Shown: positions 19,328-28,563 of the stretch, piece after piece
How positions within the stretch are numbered: position 1 is the stretch's first letter
Layout: each line of letters starts with the position of its first letter
From: Aphanothece sp. CMT-3BRIN-NPC111
Lineage (GTDB): Bacteria; Cyanobacteriota; Cyanobacteriia; Cyanobacteriales; JAHHGU01
Length of the DNA stretch: 64,000 nucleotides
Direction: 5' to 3'
NCBI GenBank assembly: GCA_019359765.1
Contig: JAHHGU010000019.1
Span: forward strand, 21,998-85,997
Notes under the pieces: generated by a model
Databases searched by the model: none
What the model was told of the DNA's origin: nothing
The model's input: only the letters and a program-made list of their open reading frames with translations
Translations under genes and position numbers: made by a program

Positions 19328-19916
19328 TTCCAAATTTTATTGTCAGGGGTATAGTTTTTTCAAGCGAGGCGAGGCTTGGGTCATAGCGTTATATATTAAA
19401 CACGCCCTGATGTAACGCTTAGATTTTGAAAAATGCAGGCTTTTTGTCTTAGTTCAAGAGTAACTGTTGCCCAAAGGTTAGAGGTTCCTACTAAGAGTCC
19501 ATCCAAAAAATAATTTTAGGATGCCAAATCTCTGCATTTATCTGCTTAGTTAAAGCGGTTTAAAACTTCTCAATAAGATATAGGGTTGTATTCCATCGTT
19601 CTAGTTTTCCCAGGAATAAGTAAAATCTATCCTTCGGAAACACTTCACTAACATGGGGGCTAGACGAGCAGCATTTGTACAGACAATAAATTTCCCGTCT
19701 CTAACAAACAAATTTTTTAGCAATCCCACTACATTAGGACATAGAAAAATTTAAAGCGCAGGCGGGAAAACTACCTCTGGGCTAGATACCGCTAGGAGTA
19801 ATAGTCTAAGTGGACTCCTTAAACCAATAATCTCCGGTATGCAAGACCGGATAGTTCAATCCACACCTCAAGATGTTGATGGCTACCTTTAATTCTCTAT
19901 CCAACTAACATTGTTA
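19328..19916. other. Intergenic region between GT4 and glucosidase genes
   Basis: 589 bp containing the leader and promoter of the leftward glucosidase gene. A small palindrome (CCGGT, 7-nt loop, ACCGG) lies near 19837-19853, about 65 bp past the GT4 stop in the direction of transcription, too weak to call a terminator. No gene or repeat array seen. Confidence 0.5.
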
Positions 19917-20969
19917 CTAGCTCGTTGCTTTCTTGAAAGCGTCTTCACCGAGAACCATTTGGTAAGCCCGTTCATATTCATTAACCATCATCTTGACGCT
20001 AAAGCGGCTCAAAACCGCCTCACGACAAGTTTTTCGGTCTAATTTCATGGCGCTGGGAACCGCTTCAATCATTTTTTCTAGGGTGCGACAAACAAAGCCA
20101 GTCTTGCCGTGGGCGATCACCTCTGGAACAGAACCCATCGCCATGCCCACAACAGGCGTTCCGGTTGCCATAGATTCAATCATAACTAGGCCAAACGGCT
20201 CGCGCCAGGTAATGGGGAACAGGGTAACTGTTGCGCCTCCCATCAGCTGCACCTTTTCTTCGTGGGAAACTTCACCTAGATACTGAATTTGCTCGCCATC
20301 GATGAGCGGTTCCAGCTTTTCGCGGTAATAATCTCGGTCAACTACGTCAATCTTGCCTGCCATTTTTAGAGGCATACCAATGGCGCGGGCAATTTTAATA
20401 GCGCCTTCTGGTCCTTTTTCGGGTGAGAGACGTCCTACAAAAGCCAGGTAAGGCGGTGAAGAAGGCTTTTCTTGGAGTGGATAAGCTTCTGGGTCTATTC
20501 CATTGTAGACCGTATGGATATAATTCAACCCCAGCCTGGGTTCCCGCTGAGCTTCAGAGATACTGATAAACGGCTGCCACGCAAATTGTCGGAATAATTT
20601 CTCGTTATCTGGCGTGAAGATGCCGTGGGTTGTATGAACGCTGGGAGTTTTGACAAAACCACTATAGGGAAGGGCTCCGCAACCGAGGTGGGAGTGAATA
20701 ATATCGAAATGATGTGCTTGTTGATAGACCTGAGCGAGCATCATTTGTTCATAGATAGCTGGCTCTTTAATTGTTTTATCTAACCTCAGCGCCTGGTCAT
20801 GCACTGTTTTTAAGTAACCTGTTGTAATCGAGTCTCCAGAGGCAAACAAGGTAACTTCATGACCGCGCCGAACTAATTCATCTGTCAACAAACTGACAAT
20901 TAACTCAATTCCGCCATAGCGAAAGGGGGGAACTCGTTCCCATAAAGGGGCAATTTGGGCAATTCTCAT
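19917..20969 (-). CDS. Glycosyltransferase family 4 protein
   Basis: 350-residue GT-B fold retaining glycosyltransferase. The N-terminal domain opens MRIAQIAPLWERVPP with a following glycine-rich turn (YGGIE) at the acceptor side. The C-terminal domain has AFVGRLSPEKGPEGAIKIA (donor phosphate contact) and the E-x7-E motif in EPFGLVMIESMATGTPVV (first E and second E bind the sugar nucleotide). No membrane segments, so cytosolic. It is probably transcribed with or just before the glucosidase and GH65 genes; it could make the glucoside that they degrade, as in trehalose or sucrose-like solutes, but a role in polysaccharide synthesis is equally possible. Confidence 0.9.
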   Translation of the reverse strand: MRIAQIAPLWERVPPFRYGGIELIVSLLTDELVRRGHEVTLFASGDSITTGYLKTVHDQALRLDKTIKEPAIYEQMMLAQVYQQAHHFDIIHSHLGCGALPYSGFVKTPSVHTTHGIFTPDNEKLFRQFAWQPFISISEAQREPRLGLNYIHTVYNGIDPEAYPLQEKPSSPPYLAFVGRLSPEKGPEGAIKIARAIGMPLKMAGKIDVVDRDYYREKLEPLIDGEQIQYLGEVSHEEKVQLMGGATVTLFPITWREPFGLVMIESMATGTPVVGMAMGSVPEVIAHGKTGFVCRTLEKMIEAVPSAMKLDRKTCREAVLSRFSVKMMVNEYERAYQMVLGEDAFKKATS

Positions 20970-21497
20970 AGAGGCATTACAACAGTGAAAATCAGTTCAG
21001 AATCTACCAGCAGAGGGCTGGTTAACGAATTTCCAAGGTAAGTGACTGGCAACTGGAGACTCAACAGCTAAGAAACAACTGAGCAGATGAAGTCTACACA
21101 CTATATCCGACGATGCGGAACAGTCTTCAGCATATTAACTCAGTTTGTTCCCCTTTTAGAAGTTGAGAGTCAAATGGCACGCTCGTTCAGCATTGAAATT
21201 CAGACAAAGGTGGGGAAACCGAGAAGAAGCAACTTTGCGCGATCGCAATATTTATACCAATTCTCTGTAACGATGCGCTTAATTACCCCTGATCCTCAAT
21301 GATGGGGCGTTGCGCGTACTCTCGCCTGCCGGGAGCAGGCTATCAGAAGAGCATGATTAAGGATAAATGGTAAAGTCTTCCTTTAATTTACAATCGCAGG
21401 CGATACTAGCTTTCCGCGCAGCGTCCCGTAGGGAAGACCTGCTTTTAATGCGATAGCGCGCTTCGCGCCGCCTTGCGGCGATCGCATTAAAATTCCC
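20970..21497. other. Intergenic region with two hairpin elements
   Basis: 528 bp between the GT4 and P450 genes. It contains a perfect 6-bp stem hairpin at 21324-21340 (GCCTGC/GCAGGC), and the larger palindromic element at 21411-21490. A 71-codon frame at 21087-21302 (+) has no homology that I recognise and no ribosome binding site; not called. Confidence 0.6.
21411..21490. repeat. Dispersed GC-rich palindromic element, copy 1
   Basis: An outer 9-bp inverted repeat (TAATGCGAT at 21446-21454 with ATCGCATTA at 21481-21489) encloses two smaller hairpins (GCGCG/CGCGC and CGCCGC/GCGGCG). It is preceded by the conserved GCGTCCCGTAGGGAAGACC lead. A second copy is at 38126-38192, sharing 20 of 22 bases over the lead and most of the palindrome. 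It ends with a HIP1 core (GCGATCGC). Confidence 0.8.
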
Positions 21498-22880
21498 CTA
21501 TTTCTCATTGGTTTGAGTGACAAGTTTTTTGAAAGCCTTTTGACGTTGACTTCTCACCACTAGACGCACACCTCCAGAAGGTGTCATAGTTAACCCTCGA
21601 CGTACAGGTTTTACTGGGCGGTTATCAGCAAGTGCCAGTTGAAAGCGCGACAGAATGGTAGCTAGTACCAATTTCATTTCCAACTGGGCAAATGCCATGC
21701 CAATACAGCGACGATTGCTGCCACCAAAGGGGAAATATTCATATGGAGAAAATTGACGCTCTAGAAAGCGTTCTGGTTTAAAACGTTTAGGTTCTGGATA
21801 TATATCTTCCCGATGATGCGTTAAATAAATACAGGGGGATAGCACAGTACCAGGCTCAAATTCATAACCCATAATCTGTATCGGTGCTTTCACAATCCGT
21901 GAGAAGCCAAATAAGACAACCGGGTAAATTCTTACTGTTTCAGAGCAGACAGCGCCCAGATAAGGTAATCGAGAGATTTCGCTAGGATCTGAATTGTCAC
22001 TAAGGTTATCTAGCTCGTTTAAAAGCTTGTTACCTACTTCGGGTAGATGGTGAATCCAGTACAATGCCCATGCTAATGCTGTAGCTGTGGTCTCATGACC
22101 AGCGAAAAGCAGTGTCATCAACTCATCGCGTAACTCGGCATTCGTCATTGGCTGACCTTCTTGATCACGAGCCGACATCATTAAGCTGAGAATGTCTTCA
22201 CGAGACTGATCATTTTCAACCCGACGCTCACTAATTTCAGCTTCTAGAAGTTGATCAATTTGCTGTCTTTGGCGAATAAATTGCCCCCAGGGACTCCAAG
22301 GGCCTAAATCCTGTTGCAGTGCTGGAATAAACAGCAAGCTGGATTTCAAAGGAGAGTTAAAGATATCCAACAAGGAACTCAAAAGTTGCCGAAGTTGTTG
22401 GAAACGCGCTCCCTCATCAATGCCAAAAACGGCGCGTAAGATAACTCGTAAGGAGATTTCTTGCATTAAGGGACGAGCTAATAATGGCTCGCCTATCTGG
22501 CACTGGCTAATGACTTGTTCGGTGATGTCACAGATAAGTTTGCCGTAAGCGCGCATTCGTTCCCCATGAAAGGGGGGTATCAAAAGCCGTCGTTGACGCT
22601 GGTGATAATCGCCGTCATGCAATATCAGCGAGTATTCTCCTAACAAGGGTTGCAAAATTTTGTTTGCCTTGCCAGAGTCAAACAGCTTCGGATCGGCGGT
22701 AAAAACCTCCTGAATAGCTTGTGGATGACACAATACTACGGGGGAGGGAAAGCCAATAAACCGAGTTGTAAAAATATCACCATAACGCTGGGCAAACTTT
22801 TCTAGATATTCCAAGGGGCTAAAAATTGCCTGGATTGTCTGGAGAAAAGCTGGAGTTTTAGGGCCATCAAGTAGTTTCAT
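21498..22880 (-). CDS. Cytochrome P450, CYP110-like (second of tandem pair)
   Basis: 460-residue soluble haem monooxygenase. I-helix oxygen-activation motif AGHETTAT, K-helix E-x-x-R in SETVRIY, and the haem loop FPFGGSNRRCIG with the cysteine ligand are all intact. It is closely similar to the adjacent upstream P450 along its whole length (for example the shared QQDLGPWSPWG and FAQRYGDIFTTR/CAQRYGDIFTTR), so the two arose by tandem duplication. Cyanobacterial CYP110s accept long-chain fatty acids and terpenoids in known cases; the substrate here is unknown. It starts 27 bp after the upstream P450, so they form an operon. The ferredoxins in this window could supply electrons. Confidence 0.93.
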   Translation of the reverse strand: MKLLDGPKTPAFLQTIQAIFSPLEYLEKFAQRYGDIFTTRFIGFPSPVVLCHPQAIQEVFTADPKLFDSGKANKILQPLLGEYSLILHDGDYHQRQRRLLIPPFHGERMRAYGKLICDITEQVISQCQIGEPLLARPLMQEISLRVILRAVFGIDEGARFQQLRQLLSSLLDIFNSPLKSSLLFIPALQQDLGPWSPWGQFIRQRQQIDQLLEAEISERRVENDQSREDILSLMMSARDQEGQPMTNAELRDELMTLLFAGHETTATALAWALYWIHHLPEVGNKLLNELDNLSDNSDPSEISRLPYLGAVCSETVRIYPVVLFGFSRIVKAPIQIMGYEFEPGTVLSPCIYLTHHREDIYPEPKRFKPERFLERQFSPYEYFPFGGSNRRCIGMAFAQLEMKLVLATILSRFQLALADNRPVKPVRRGLTMTPSGGVRLVVRSQRQKAFKKLVTQTNEK

Positions 22881-22907
22881 AAAGCTGTAGAGGAGCGATC
22901 GCTTTTA

Positions 22908-24299
22908 CTAACTTGCTGTTCTAGAGATAGTTTGTAGTCTTCGAGTATTCTGGGGACGCTTACCAGTAACGACCATTCGCACACCGCCAGCGGGCGAAAG
23001 GGTAACGCCACGACGAACAGGCTGCACCGGACGCGGTTCGGCAACCGCTAGCTGCAAGTGTGACAGCACCCTCGCCAGCACCAGTTTCATTTCCATCTGG
23101 GCAAAGGCCATACCAATGCAGCGCCGAGAGCCACCTCCAAAGGGCAAATACTCATAAGGAGAAAATTGTCGTTCCAAAAAGCGCTGTGGCTGAAAGCGGT
23201 GAGGTTCCGGGTATAAATCTTCTCGATGATGAGTCAGATAAATACAGCCAGCCAGTATCGTACCAGGCTCCAAATCGTAACCCATGAGCGATCGCGCTGA
23301 TTTTACACTTCGAGGAAAAGTAATTAAGGCTACAGGGTAAATCCGCAGTGTTTCAGAGCAGACAGCATTGAGATAAGGCAGTCGGGCAACCGTGTTCGGA
23401 TCTGGGTCATCACCAAGGCTATCGAGTTCGTCTAACAGCTGATCGTGTACCTCTGGTAGCTTGTGAATCCAGTAAAACGCCCAAGCTAATGCTGTTGCTG
23501 TAGTCTCGTGACCTGCTACCAGTAGCGTCATCAACTCATCACGTAACTCTACATCTGTCATCGGCTGACCTTGCTCATCACGAGCTGACATCAGCAAGCT
23601 GAGTATGTCTGTGCGAGAAGAATCGGGTTGCTCTCGGCGTTCTCGAATTTCTTGGTAGAGGAGTTCGTCAACTTGCTGCCGTTGGCGCAGAAAGCTTCCC
23701 CACGGACTCCATGGTCCTAAATCTTGTTGGAGAAATTTAAAAAATAGCAAGCTGGAGCTGATGGGAGAGGCTGTGACATTCAGCAGCGAACAAAGCAGTT
23801 GCTTGAGTTGTTGGAAACGCTCTCCCTCATGCAGTCCAAATACAGCTTGTAAGATTACCTGGAGAGTAATCTCTTGCATAGAGGAACGTATCGAGAAGGG
23901 CTTGCCAATCTCCCACTTGCCAATTTCTCGATCTGTAATATCCAGAATTAACTGGCTGTATGCCCGCATCCGGTCTCCATGAAATGGAGGCATCAACAGC
24001 TGCCGCCTCTTCCGGTGGCGATCACCCTCCAGCAATATCACTCCCTGGTCTCCCAGCAAAGGTCTAAGAATGCCGTTGAGATTACCAGGTGCTTCAAACT
24101 GCTTGGAATCAGCAGTGAAAATTTCCTGAATCGCTTGAGGGTTGCTAATAAATACGAGAGGTTTTGAATTCCCAACTACCCGTGTGGTGAAGATGTCGCC
24201 ATAGCGTTGGGCACAAGCATCCATAAATGCCAAGGGGCGACCAATCCACTGCATCGTCTGTAGAAGTGCTGGAGTCTGGGGGCCATCTGGCAGTTTCAT
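22908..24299 (-). CDS. Cytochrome P450, CYP110-like (first of tandem pair)
   Basis: 463-residue paralogue of the following gene. It has the I-helix motif AGHETTAT, SETLRIY for E-x-x-R, and the haem-binding FGGGSRRCIG. The main divergence from its partner is in the B-C region (residues 60-90) and around ITFPRSVK, parts that contact substrate, so the two probably differ in specificity. The ATG at 24299 (MKLPDGPQTP) matches the start of the partner (MKLLDGPKTP). It is divergent from the Na+/H+ antiporter gene with 156 bp between them, which must hold both promoters. Confidence 0.93.
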   Translation of the reverse strand: MKLPDGPQTPALLQTMQWIGRPLAFMDACAQRYGDIFTTRVVGNSKPLVFISNPQAIQEIFTADSKQFEAPGNLNGILRPLLGDQGVILLEGDRHRKRRQLLMPPFHGDRMRAYSQLILDITDREIGKWEIGKPFSIRSSMQEITLQVILQAVFGLHEGERFQQLKQLLCSLLNVTASPISSSLLFFKFLQQDLGPWSPWGSFLRQRQQVDELLYQEIRERREQPDSSRTDILSLLMSARDEQGQPMTDVELRDELMTLLVAGHETTATALAWAFYWIHKLPEVHDQLLDELDSLGDDPDPNTVARLPYLNAVCSETLRIYPVALITFPRSVKSARSLMGYDLEPGTILAGCIYLTHHREDLYPEPHRFQPQRFLERQFSPYEYLPFGGGSRRCIGMAFAQMEMKLVLARVLSHLQLAVAEPRPVQPVRRGVTLSPAGGVRMVVTGKRPQNTRRLQTISRTAS

Positions 24300-24455
24300 C
24301 GCAGCTTTTCCTTGAGGATTTTCCTTTTTAAGTTAGCAGAGGTACAACTCAACGTGCTGGGCTTTTAGGAAATCTACCGAAAGGTGATTTAGAGGTGGAA
24401 GCAAGCAAGAGTATTGTCAGAGGACAGCCCCAGATTAGATGTGCGATCGCGATAA

Positions 24456-25685
24456 ATGGATACCTATATTCTCAATTTGCTAGTCATTGGCATACTCTTA
24501 CTCCTGGTCACGTTGGGTTCTGGCTGGATTTCCAGCTTACCTTTGTCATATGCGATCATCTATTTAATTGTTGGTATTGGGCTGGGACCTTATGGCGTCA
24601 AGCTAATTGAATTGCGGCCCAACGCTGAATTTCTAGAGCGCCTGAGCGAATTTGTTGTCCTTGTCTCGGTGTTTGGCTGCGGCCTGAAGATGAACCGTCC
24701 GTTGAATTTATGGTCATGGAGTATAACGGCACGGCTAATTGGGTTTCTCATGCCTATTACGATTTTTGCGATCGCTGCCGTAGGTAAGTTATTTTTGGGC
24801 ATGGACTGGGGAACTGCTATCTTGCTGGGAGGTATTCTTGCCCCCACCGATCCAGTCTTAGCTTCAGAAGTCCAGCTTGCTCATACAGAAGATCACGATG
24901 AGATGCGCTTTGGTTTAACCTCTGAAGGCGGGTTGAACGATGCTTTAGCTTTTCCGTTTGTTTATTTCGGCATCCATTGGCTAGAAGATAAAAATTGGCA
25001 AAACTGGTTTAAAGAATGGGTTGCTGTTGACTTACTGTGGGCAGTTGCAGCTGGCCTTGTTATGGGAATTTTAGTCCCCAAGTTAGTTGTCTGGATTAAC
25101 CAGCAACTACAACGCTTCCGGAAGGTGGATGAGTTGATGGAAGATTTCGTTGCTCTGAGTACAATTTTATTGACCTATTCCCTGACAGAAGTAGTCAATG
25201 GTTATGGCTTTTTAGCAGTTTTTGTTGCGGGTATAGTAGTACAACGCAGTTACCACGATCCAGAAAAGAAAAAATCTCAATTTGAATTCACAGAGCAAAT
25301 TGAAAAACTGCTGGAGGTGGGTACAATTTTGCTGTTAGGTACTTTACTGCGATTTGAGCCAATCTTCAATTATGCTCCTCAGGGGCTGTTAGTTGCAGGC
25401 TTATTGCTGGTGGTAATTCGACCATTAGGAGTTTGGTTTAGCACACTGGGTCATCCCTCAAGGCAAGGAACCCGTCGGCTGTTGGGCTGGTTTGGAATTC
25501 GCGGCGTCGGTTCCCTGTATTATCTGACCTATGCGTATGGCAAAGGCTTAGAAGGATCATTGGGAGAACAGATTGGCTGGATTGTTTACATAACTATCGT
25601 TATTTCTGTGTTCCTGCATGGAGTTAGTGCCACTCCGTTGATGAACTGGTACGGGAAAAAGGTTCAAAGAAGCGAGTCGTCTTGA
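24456..25685 (+). CDS. CPA1-type cation:proton antiporter
   Basis: 409-residue integral membrane protein with about 11-12 hydrophobic segments, exchanging Na+ or K+ for protons across the plasma membrane. The core ion-binding motifs are visible: APTDPVLASEV and SEGGLNDALAFPFVYF, the TDP and ND elements of the CPA1 group. It lacks a long C-terminal regulatory tail, ending shortly after the last helix. The start at the ATG 4456 bases past 20 kb (position 24456) precedes a strongly hydrophobic first helix. Transcribed alone, divergent from the P450 operon. Ion preference is not readable from the sequence. Confidence 0.9.
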   Translation: MDTYILNLLVIGILLLLVTLGSGWISSLPLSYAIIYLIVGIGLGPYGVKLIELRPNAEFLERLSEFVVLVSVFGCGLKMNRPLNLWSWSITARLIGFLMPITIFAIAAVGKLFLGMDWGTAILLGGILAPTDPVLASEVQLAHTEDHDEMRFGLTSEGGLNDALAFPFVYFGIHWLEDKNWQNWFKEWVAVDLLWAVAAGLVMGILVPKLVVWINQQLQRFRKVDELMEDFVALSTILLTYSLTEVVNGYGFLAVFVAGIVVQRSYHDPEKKKSQFEFTEQIEKLLEVGTILLLGTLLRFEPIFNYAPQGLLVAGLLLVVIRPLGVWFSTLGHPSRQGTRRLLGWFGIRGVGSLYYLTYAYGKGLEGSLGEQIGWIVYITIVISVFLHGVSATPLMNWYGKKVQRSESS

Positions 25686-25831
25686 TGTTCCAGCGGAACG
25701 CCAAGACAAAATTGCCCGGGTTGTTCAAAAATAGGATATCCAACTGGGATTTTGTATTAGCCCACAGGGGAGCAGAGGAGAGCAATTGGCTACTTTTACC
25801 CCGCTTTCAGCATATGTAATTTAACTGCGCC

Positions 25832-26284
25832 TTAGCTTGATATCTTTTCAACTTCTTGATCTGTATGTGAACTATCAAGTCCCTGTTTTATCCAGTTGAT
25901 ACAATCTTGTTCAGATGTGAAGATTTTTGGTGCGGCGACATTACTTAAACTATCTGGTTTGTAATGATCGTAGTAATATTTCCCCGCTGCTTGATAGATA
26001 ATAATTAGATTGTGGCGATAAATATATCTACATTTAAAAATATCCAAACTATTGGGAGCCTCTGTATTGTCATCAAGATGCTGTTTCGCAACATCAATTA
26101 TGCCACTAATGCTAACTGAATATATTCCCGCAGGATTTTCTAATTTATGAAACGTACCTTTATGTCCTAGTTCAGAGAGTAACGTATAAGAGTAGATTAC
26201 ATCTCCATGAAGCATCTGAAAAACTTTTGGGATAATTAGATATCCTTTATAAGAAACTGATTTTTCGTAAAATAAGCGATCCAT
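25832..26284 (-). CDS. Hypothetical protein (150 aa)
   Basis: I do not recognise this protein. It is soluble, tyrosine- and isoleucine-rich, with a predicted alternation of strands (SYKGYLIIPKVFQ, GIYSVSISGII, NLIIIYQAAGKYYYDHY) and a C-terminal helix (SEQDCINWIKQGLDSS). No signal peptide or membrane helix. It is more AT-rich than its neighbours. It has an ATG start at 26284 and a plausible A-rich leader, and lies alone between the antiporter (convergent) and ferredoxin genes. Confidence 0.65.
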   Translation of the reverse strand: MDRLFYEKSVSYKGYLIIPKVFQMLHGDVIYSYTLLSELGHKGTFHKLENPAGIYSVSISGIIDVAKQHLDDNTEAPNSLDIFKCRYIYRHNLIIIYQAAGKYYYDHYKPDSLSNVAAPKIFTSEQDCINWIKQGLDSSHTDQEVEKISS

Positions 26285-26418
26285 TGGAATACTTCCTAAT
26301 AATTATTCAGCGCTGTATTGATTGAGGACAATATTTTAGAAGCTAAAACAGATGGTGTTATTGCTAATTTTAATAGCAGTAGTGATAGTAGGCAAGGATA
26401 TTCCTGCGATCGCCAAAA

Positions 26419-26760
26419 TCACTCAGCCGGAGTTGTATCAGCTTTAAAATAAAGAGACGATTGATACAAAGCTTGTTCTTGGTGGGTATGCAGCGTGCAA
26501 TCAGACAAGGCGTAAGCCACGCAGGTAACAGTATACCCAGCCTCTAATTCTGACTGGCGCAGAAACTTTTGCTCGCTTTGATTGACTTCACCACTCACCA
26601 GCTTGGCTATACAGGCAGAACACTCGCCTTGTTGACACGCAGAAGGTAATCGAATGCCAGCATCTTCAGCCATATCTAGGATGTACTGATCGTCTGGTAC
26701 AGGGATAGTGCGGTCGAGAGCGATCGCCGGATTCACCAACCGGACTTGATAAACTGCCAT
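26419..26760 (-). CDS. 2Fe-2S plant-type ferredoxin paralogue
   Basis: 113 residues with cluster ligands C42, C47, C50 and C80 (C-X4-C-X2-C-X29-C). Compared with petF at 56054-56353 it has a changed cluster loop (ACQQGECSAC instead of [10 protein letters not shown]), weaker acidity and a C-terminal extension (YFKADTTPAE). It lies 71 bp downstream of an FAD oxidoreductase gene on the same strand, and is its likely electron partner. Heterocyst-type or PSI-type function is not indicated. Confidence 0.9.
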   Translation of the reverse strand: MAVYQVRLVNPAIALDRTIPVPDDQYILDMAEDAGIRLPSACQQGECSACIAKLVSGEVNQSEQKFLRQSELEAGYTVTCVAYALSDCTLHTHQEQALYQSSLYFKADTTPAE

Positions 26761-26831
26761 CTTCTGTTCCTAATATTCCCCTATTTATTATTGACGGAAT
26801 TGATTGAGTATTGCCTCAGTATCAACTGAAT

Positions 26832-28343
26832 CTAAGGCAACCAAAAATCGGGTAGTAAACCTTTAGCTAATTCGCGTACTGTTTTGTTGAGCGATCGCCC
26901 TATCTGAATATGCGGTTCATCCGCCTCCACGGGTAGAATCTGCGCCTTGGCACCGCGCCCAAAACGCTCAATCGCCAGATTTGCCGCCTCTAAACCAGTC
27001 ACATAAGCCTTTTCCTGTGACCAGGAACCGTGACGGTTGACAATCCAATCACCGCTCATAAAAACATTTTCCAAGCTCGTCACTGCTGGCAACATATGCT
27101 GATAGCTACCCGGCGCAAAGTGAGTAACAGCACGCGGTAGACGAATTACGCTGCTGTCAATTACCTTAGCCTGTCCAAACTGCGGGATACAGGTTGCCAA
27201 ATCCCGGTGTACCATCGGCACAATTTCCTCATTGCTCAACGGTAGAAGCTGATTAGCATGATAGAAATCTGCTTCGATAACCGTTCCTAGTTCATTGCGG
27301 TACTCGTCATGCAGCGCATTCAGGTCAAAAAACGTCCAGCCTGTTGTCGTATTGAACCCAAAGCAGGCATTAGAGGGACGGGGGATAGAAATTTGGCGAT
27401 CGAACCACAGCCGAGTAGCAAGGACATCAATTGCCCCTAAGTTCATAATGTCCCGGAATTCTTTACGCTGTTGCAGACTGTGGCTAGCACTCACAATTTT
27501 CTGCATACCACCGACACCAACAGCAAAAATCACCGCATCGGCATCAAAAACCTCATCACCACAGACAACGCCTGTCGCTTTGCCAGTGCTGTCAATAATT
27601 AAGTCACTAACTCGTCGCTGAGTAAGTAACTTTGCCCCTGCCTGCTCAATTTTCTCAACCCAAGGGCGAAATATCATCTCCCCGACTGTTCCCCGGCACC
27701 AGACAACATCAAAGTCTGGTTGGTGAGCCAGGATAAAGTAGTAAAGCATACCCAAAGCGGCGGCTGCTGAACACTGCTCACCCGGTGCAAACAAACCCAC
27801 CAACAGCATCGGTTCAAAAGAATCCCGGTACAGTCGCGCCGAGACACCAAAATCTTTGAAAAGTTCGCGGGCAGTCACCCAGTCGTAGCGCCACCAAGCT
27901 TCATTGGAATTATCAAAATCGACTACTGCGTACAGCAGGGGGAGGGCGCTGAGGCGGTCAATTAGTGGCAACCGCCGGAACTGGGTGTAGAGAAAAGTAC
28001 CTAGCGGCGTGGGCAGTCGCGGCAAGTCTTGAAAAATAGGTGATTCGACTTCTAATCCAGCCGGAGAATACTGGGAGGAACGAGTCCAAGGCGTGAAGGG
28101 ATTAAGCCCTAATTCCCGTACTAGGGAAAAGATATTTCTGTAGGGATACCAGAAGCCATGAATGCCCGCCTCTACAGATCGTCCACCTGCTGTCTTCCAG
28201 CCAGCTACCAGTCCACCAGGATAGTTACCAGCTTCTAGAAGCGTTACATCATAGCCCTGGGAAGCTAGATGATAGGCAGCTCCCAACCCAGCCCAACCTG
28301 CACCGACGACGACCACCCGTTGAGTCTGTGATTCCGTTGACAT
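26832..28343 (-). CDS. FAD-dependent oxidoreductase, phytoene desaturase/amine oxidase superfamily
   Basis: 503 residues from the ATG at 28343; another in-frame ATG at 28358 is possible. The N-terminal dinucleotide-binding fold VVVVGAGWAGLGAAYHL (10-26) is followed by the acidic ribose ligand in LLEAG and the GG element YPGG. The C-terminal FAD stretch is NVFMSGDWIVNRHGSWSQEKAYVTG. The layout is that of carotene desaturases, isomerases and related amine oxidase-like enzymes. It is not a close match to the CrtP, CrtQ or CrtH sequences I know, so I give no symbol. The ferredoxin immediately downstream suggests a redox pair acting on a lipid or isoprenoid. Confidence 0.85.
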   Translation of the reverse strand: MSTESQTQRVVVVGAGWAGLGAAYHLASQGYDVTLLEAGNYPGGLVAGWKTAGGRSVEAGIHGFWYPYRNIFSLVRELGLNPFTPWTRSSQYSPAGLEVESPIFQDLPRLPTPLGTFLYTQFRRLPLIDRLSALPLLYAVVDFDNSNEAWWRYDWVTARELFKDFGVSARLYRDSFEPMLLVGLFAPGEQCSAAAALGMLYYFILAHQPDFDVVWCRGTVGEMIFRPWVEKIEQAGAKLLTQRRVSDLIIDSTGKATGVVCGDEVFDADAVIFAVGVGGMQKIVSASHSLQQRKEFRDIMNLGAIDVLATRLWFDRQISIPRPSNACFGFNTTTGWTFFDLNALHDEYRNELGTVIEADFYHANQLLPLSNEEIVPMVHRDLATCIPQFGQAKVIDSSVIRLPRAVTHFAPGSYQHMLPAVTSLENVFMSGDWIVNRHGSWSQEKAYVTGLEAANLAIERFGRGAKAQILPVEADEPHIQIGRSLNKTVRELAKGLLPDFWLP

Positions 28344-28410
28344 CGCACACCTCCCCATTCTTTGTTCAGGATGACATTATTTGTGCGACTCAGGAATACC
28401 AGAGCGTTAA

Positions 28411-28563
28411 TTTGGCAATAGATTTTCCACTCCAGATGAACGAGCAGAGCAAGAGCGGGAAAAAGCAACTCGGCTGGTAGAGTTGTTACGAGCAAGGGAA
28501 ATTGACCCGCAAACTCTCAGTTACCAGCAGCTGACAATAGAGCGATCGCACATTATTCATTAA
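28411..28563 (+). pseudogene. C-terminal fragment of a Uma2-like (DUF820) protein
   Basis: After an in-frame stop at 28408-28410 the frame reads a charged helix (TPDERAEQEREKATRLVELL) followed by RAREIDPQTL and ends at a TAA at 28561-28563. This is the characteristic C-terminal tail of cyanobacterial Uma2 family nuclease-like proteins. The catalytic domain is absent, so it is a relic. It overlaps the end of the convergent pentapeptide gene by 11 bp. Confidence 0.5.

Noticed and set aside
21087..21302. 71-codon plus-strand frame
   Set aside because: No ribosome binding site and no similarity that I recognise; crosses a HIP1 site.
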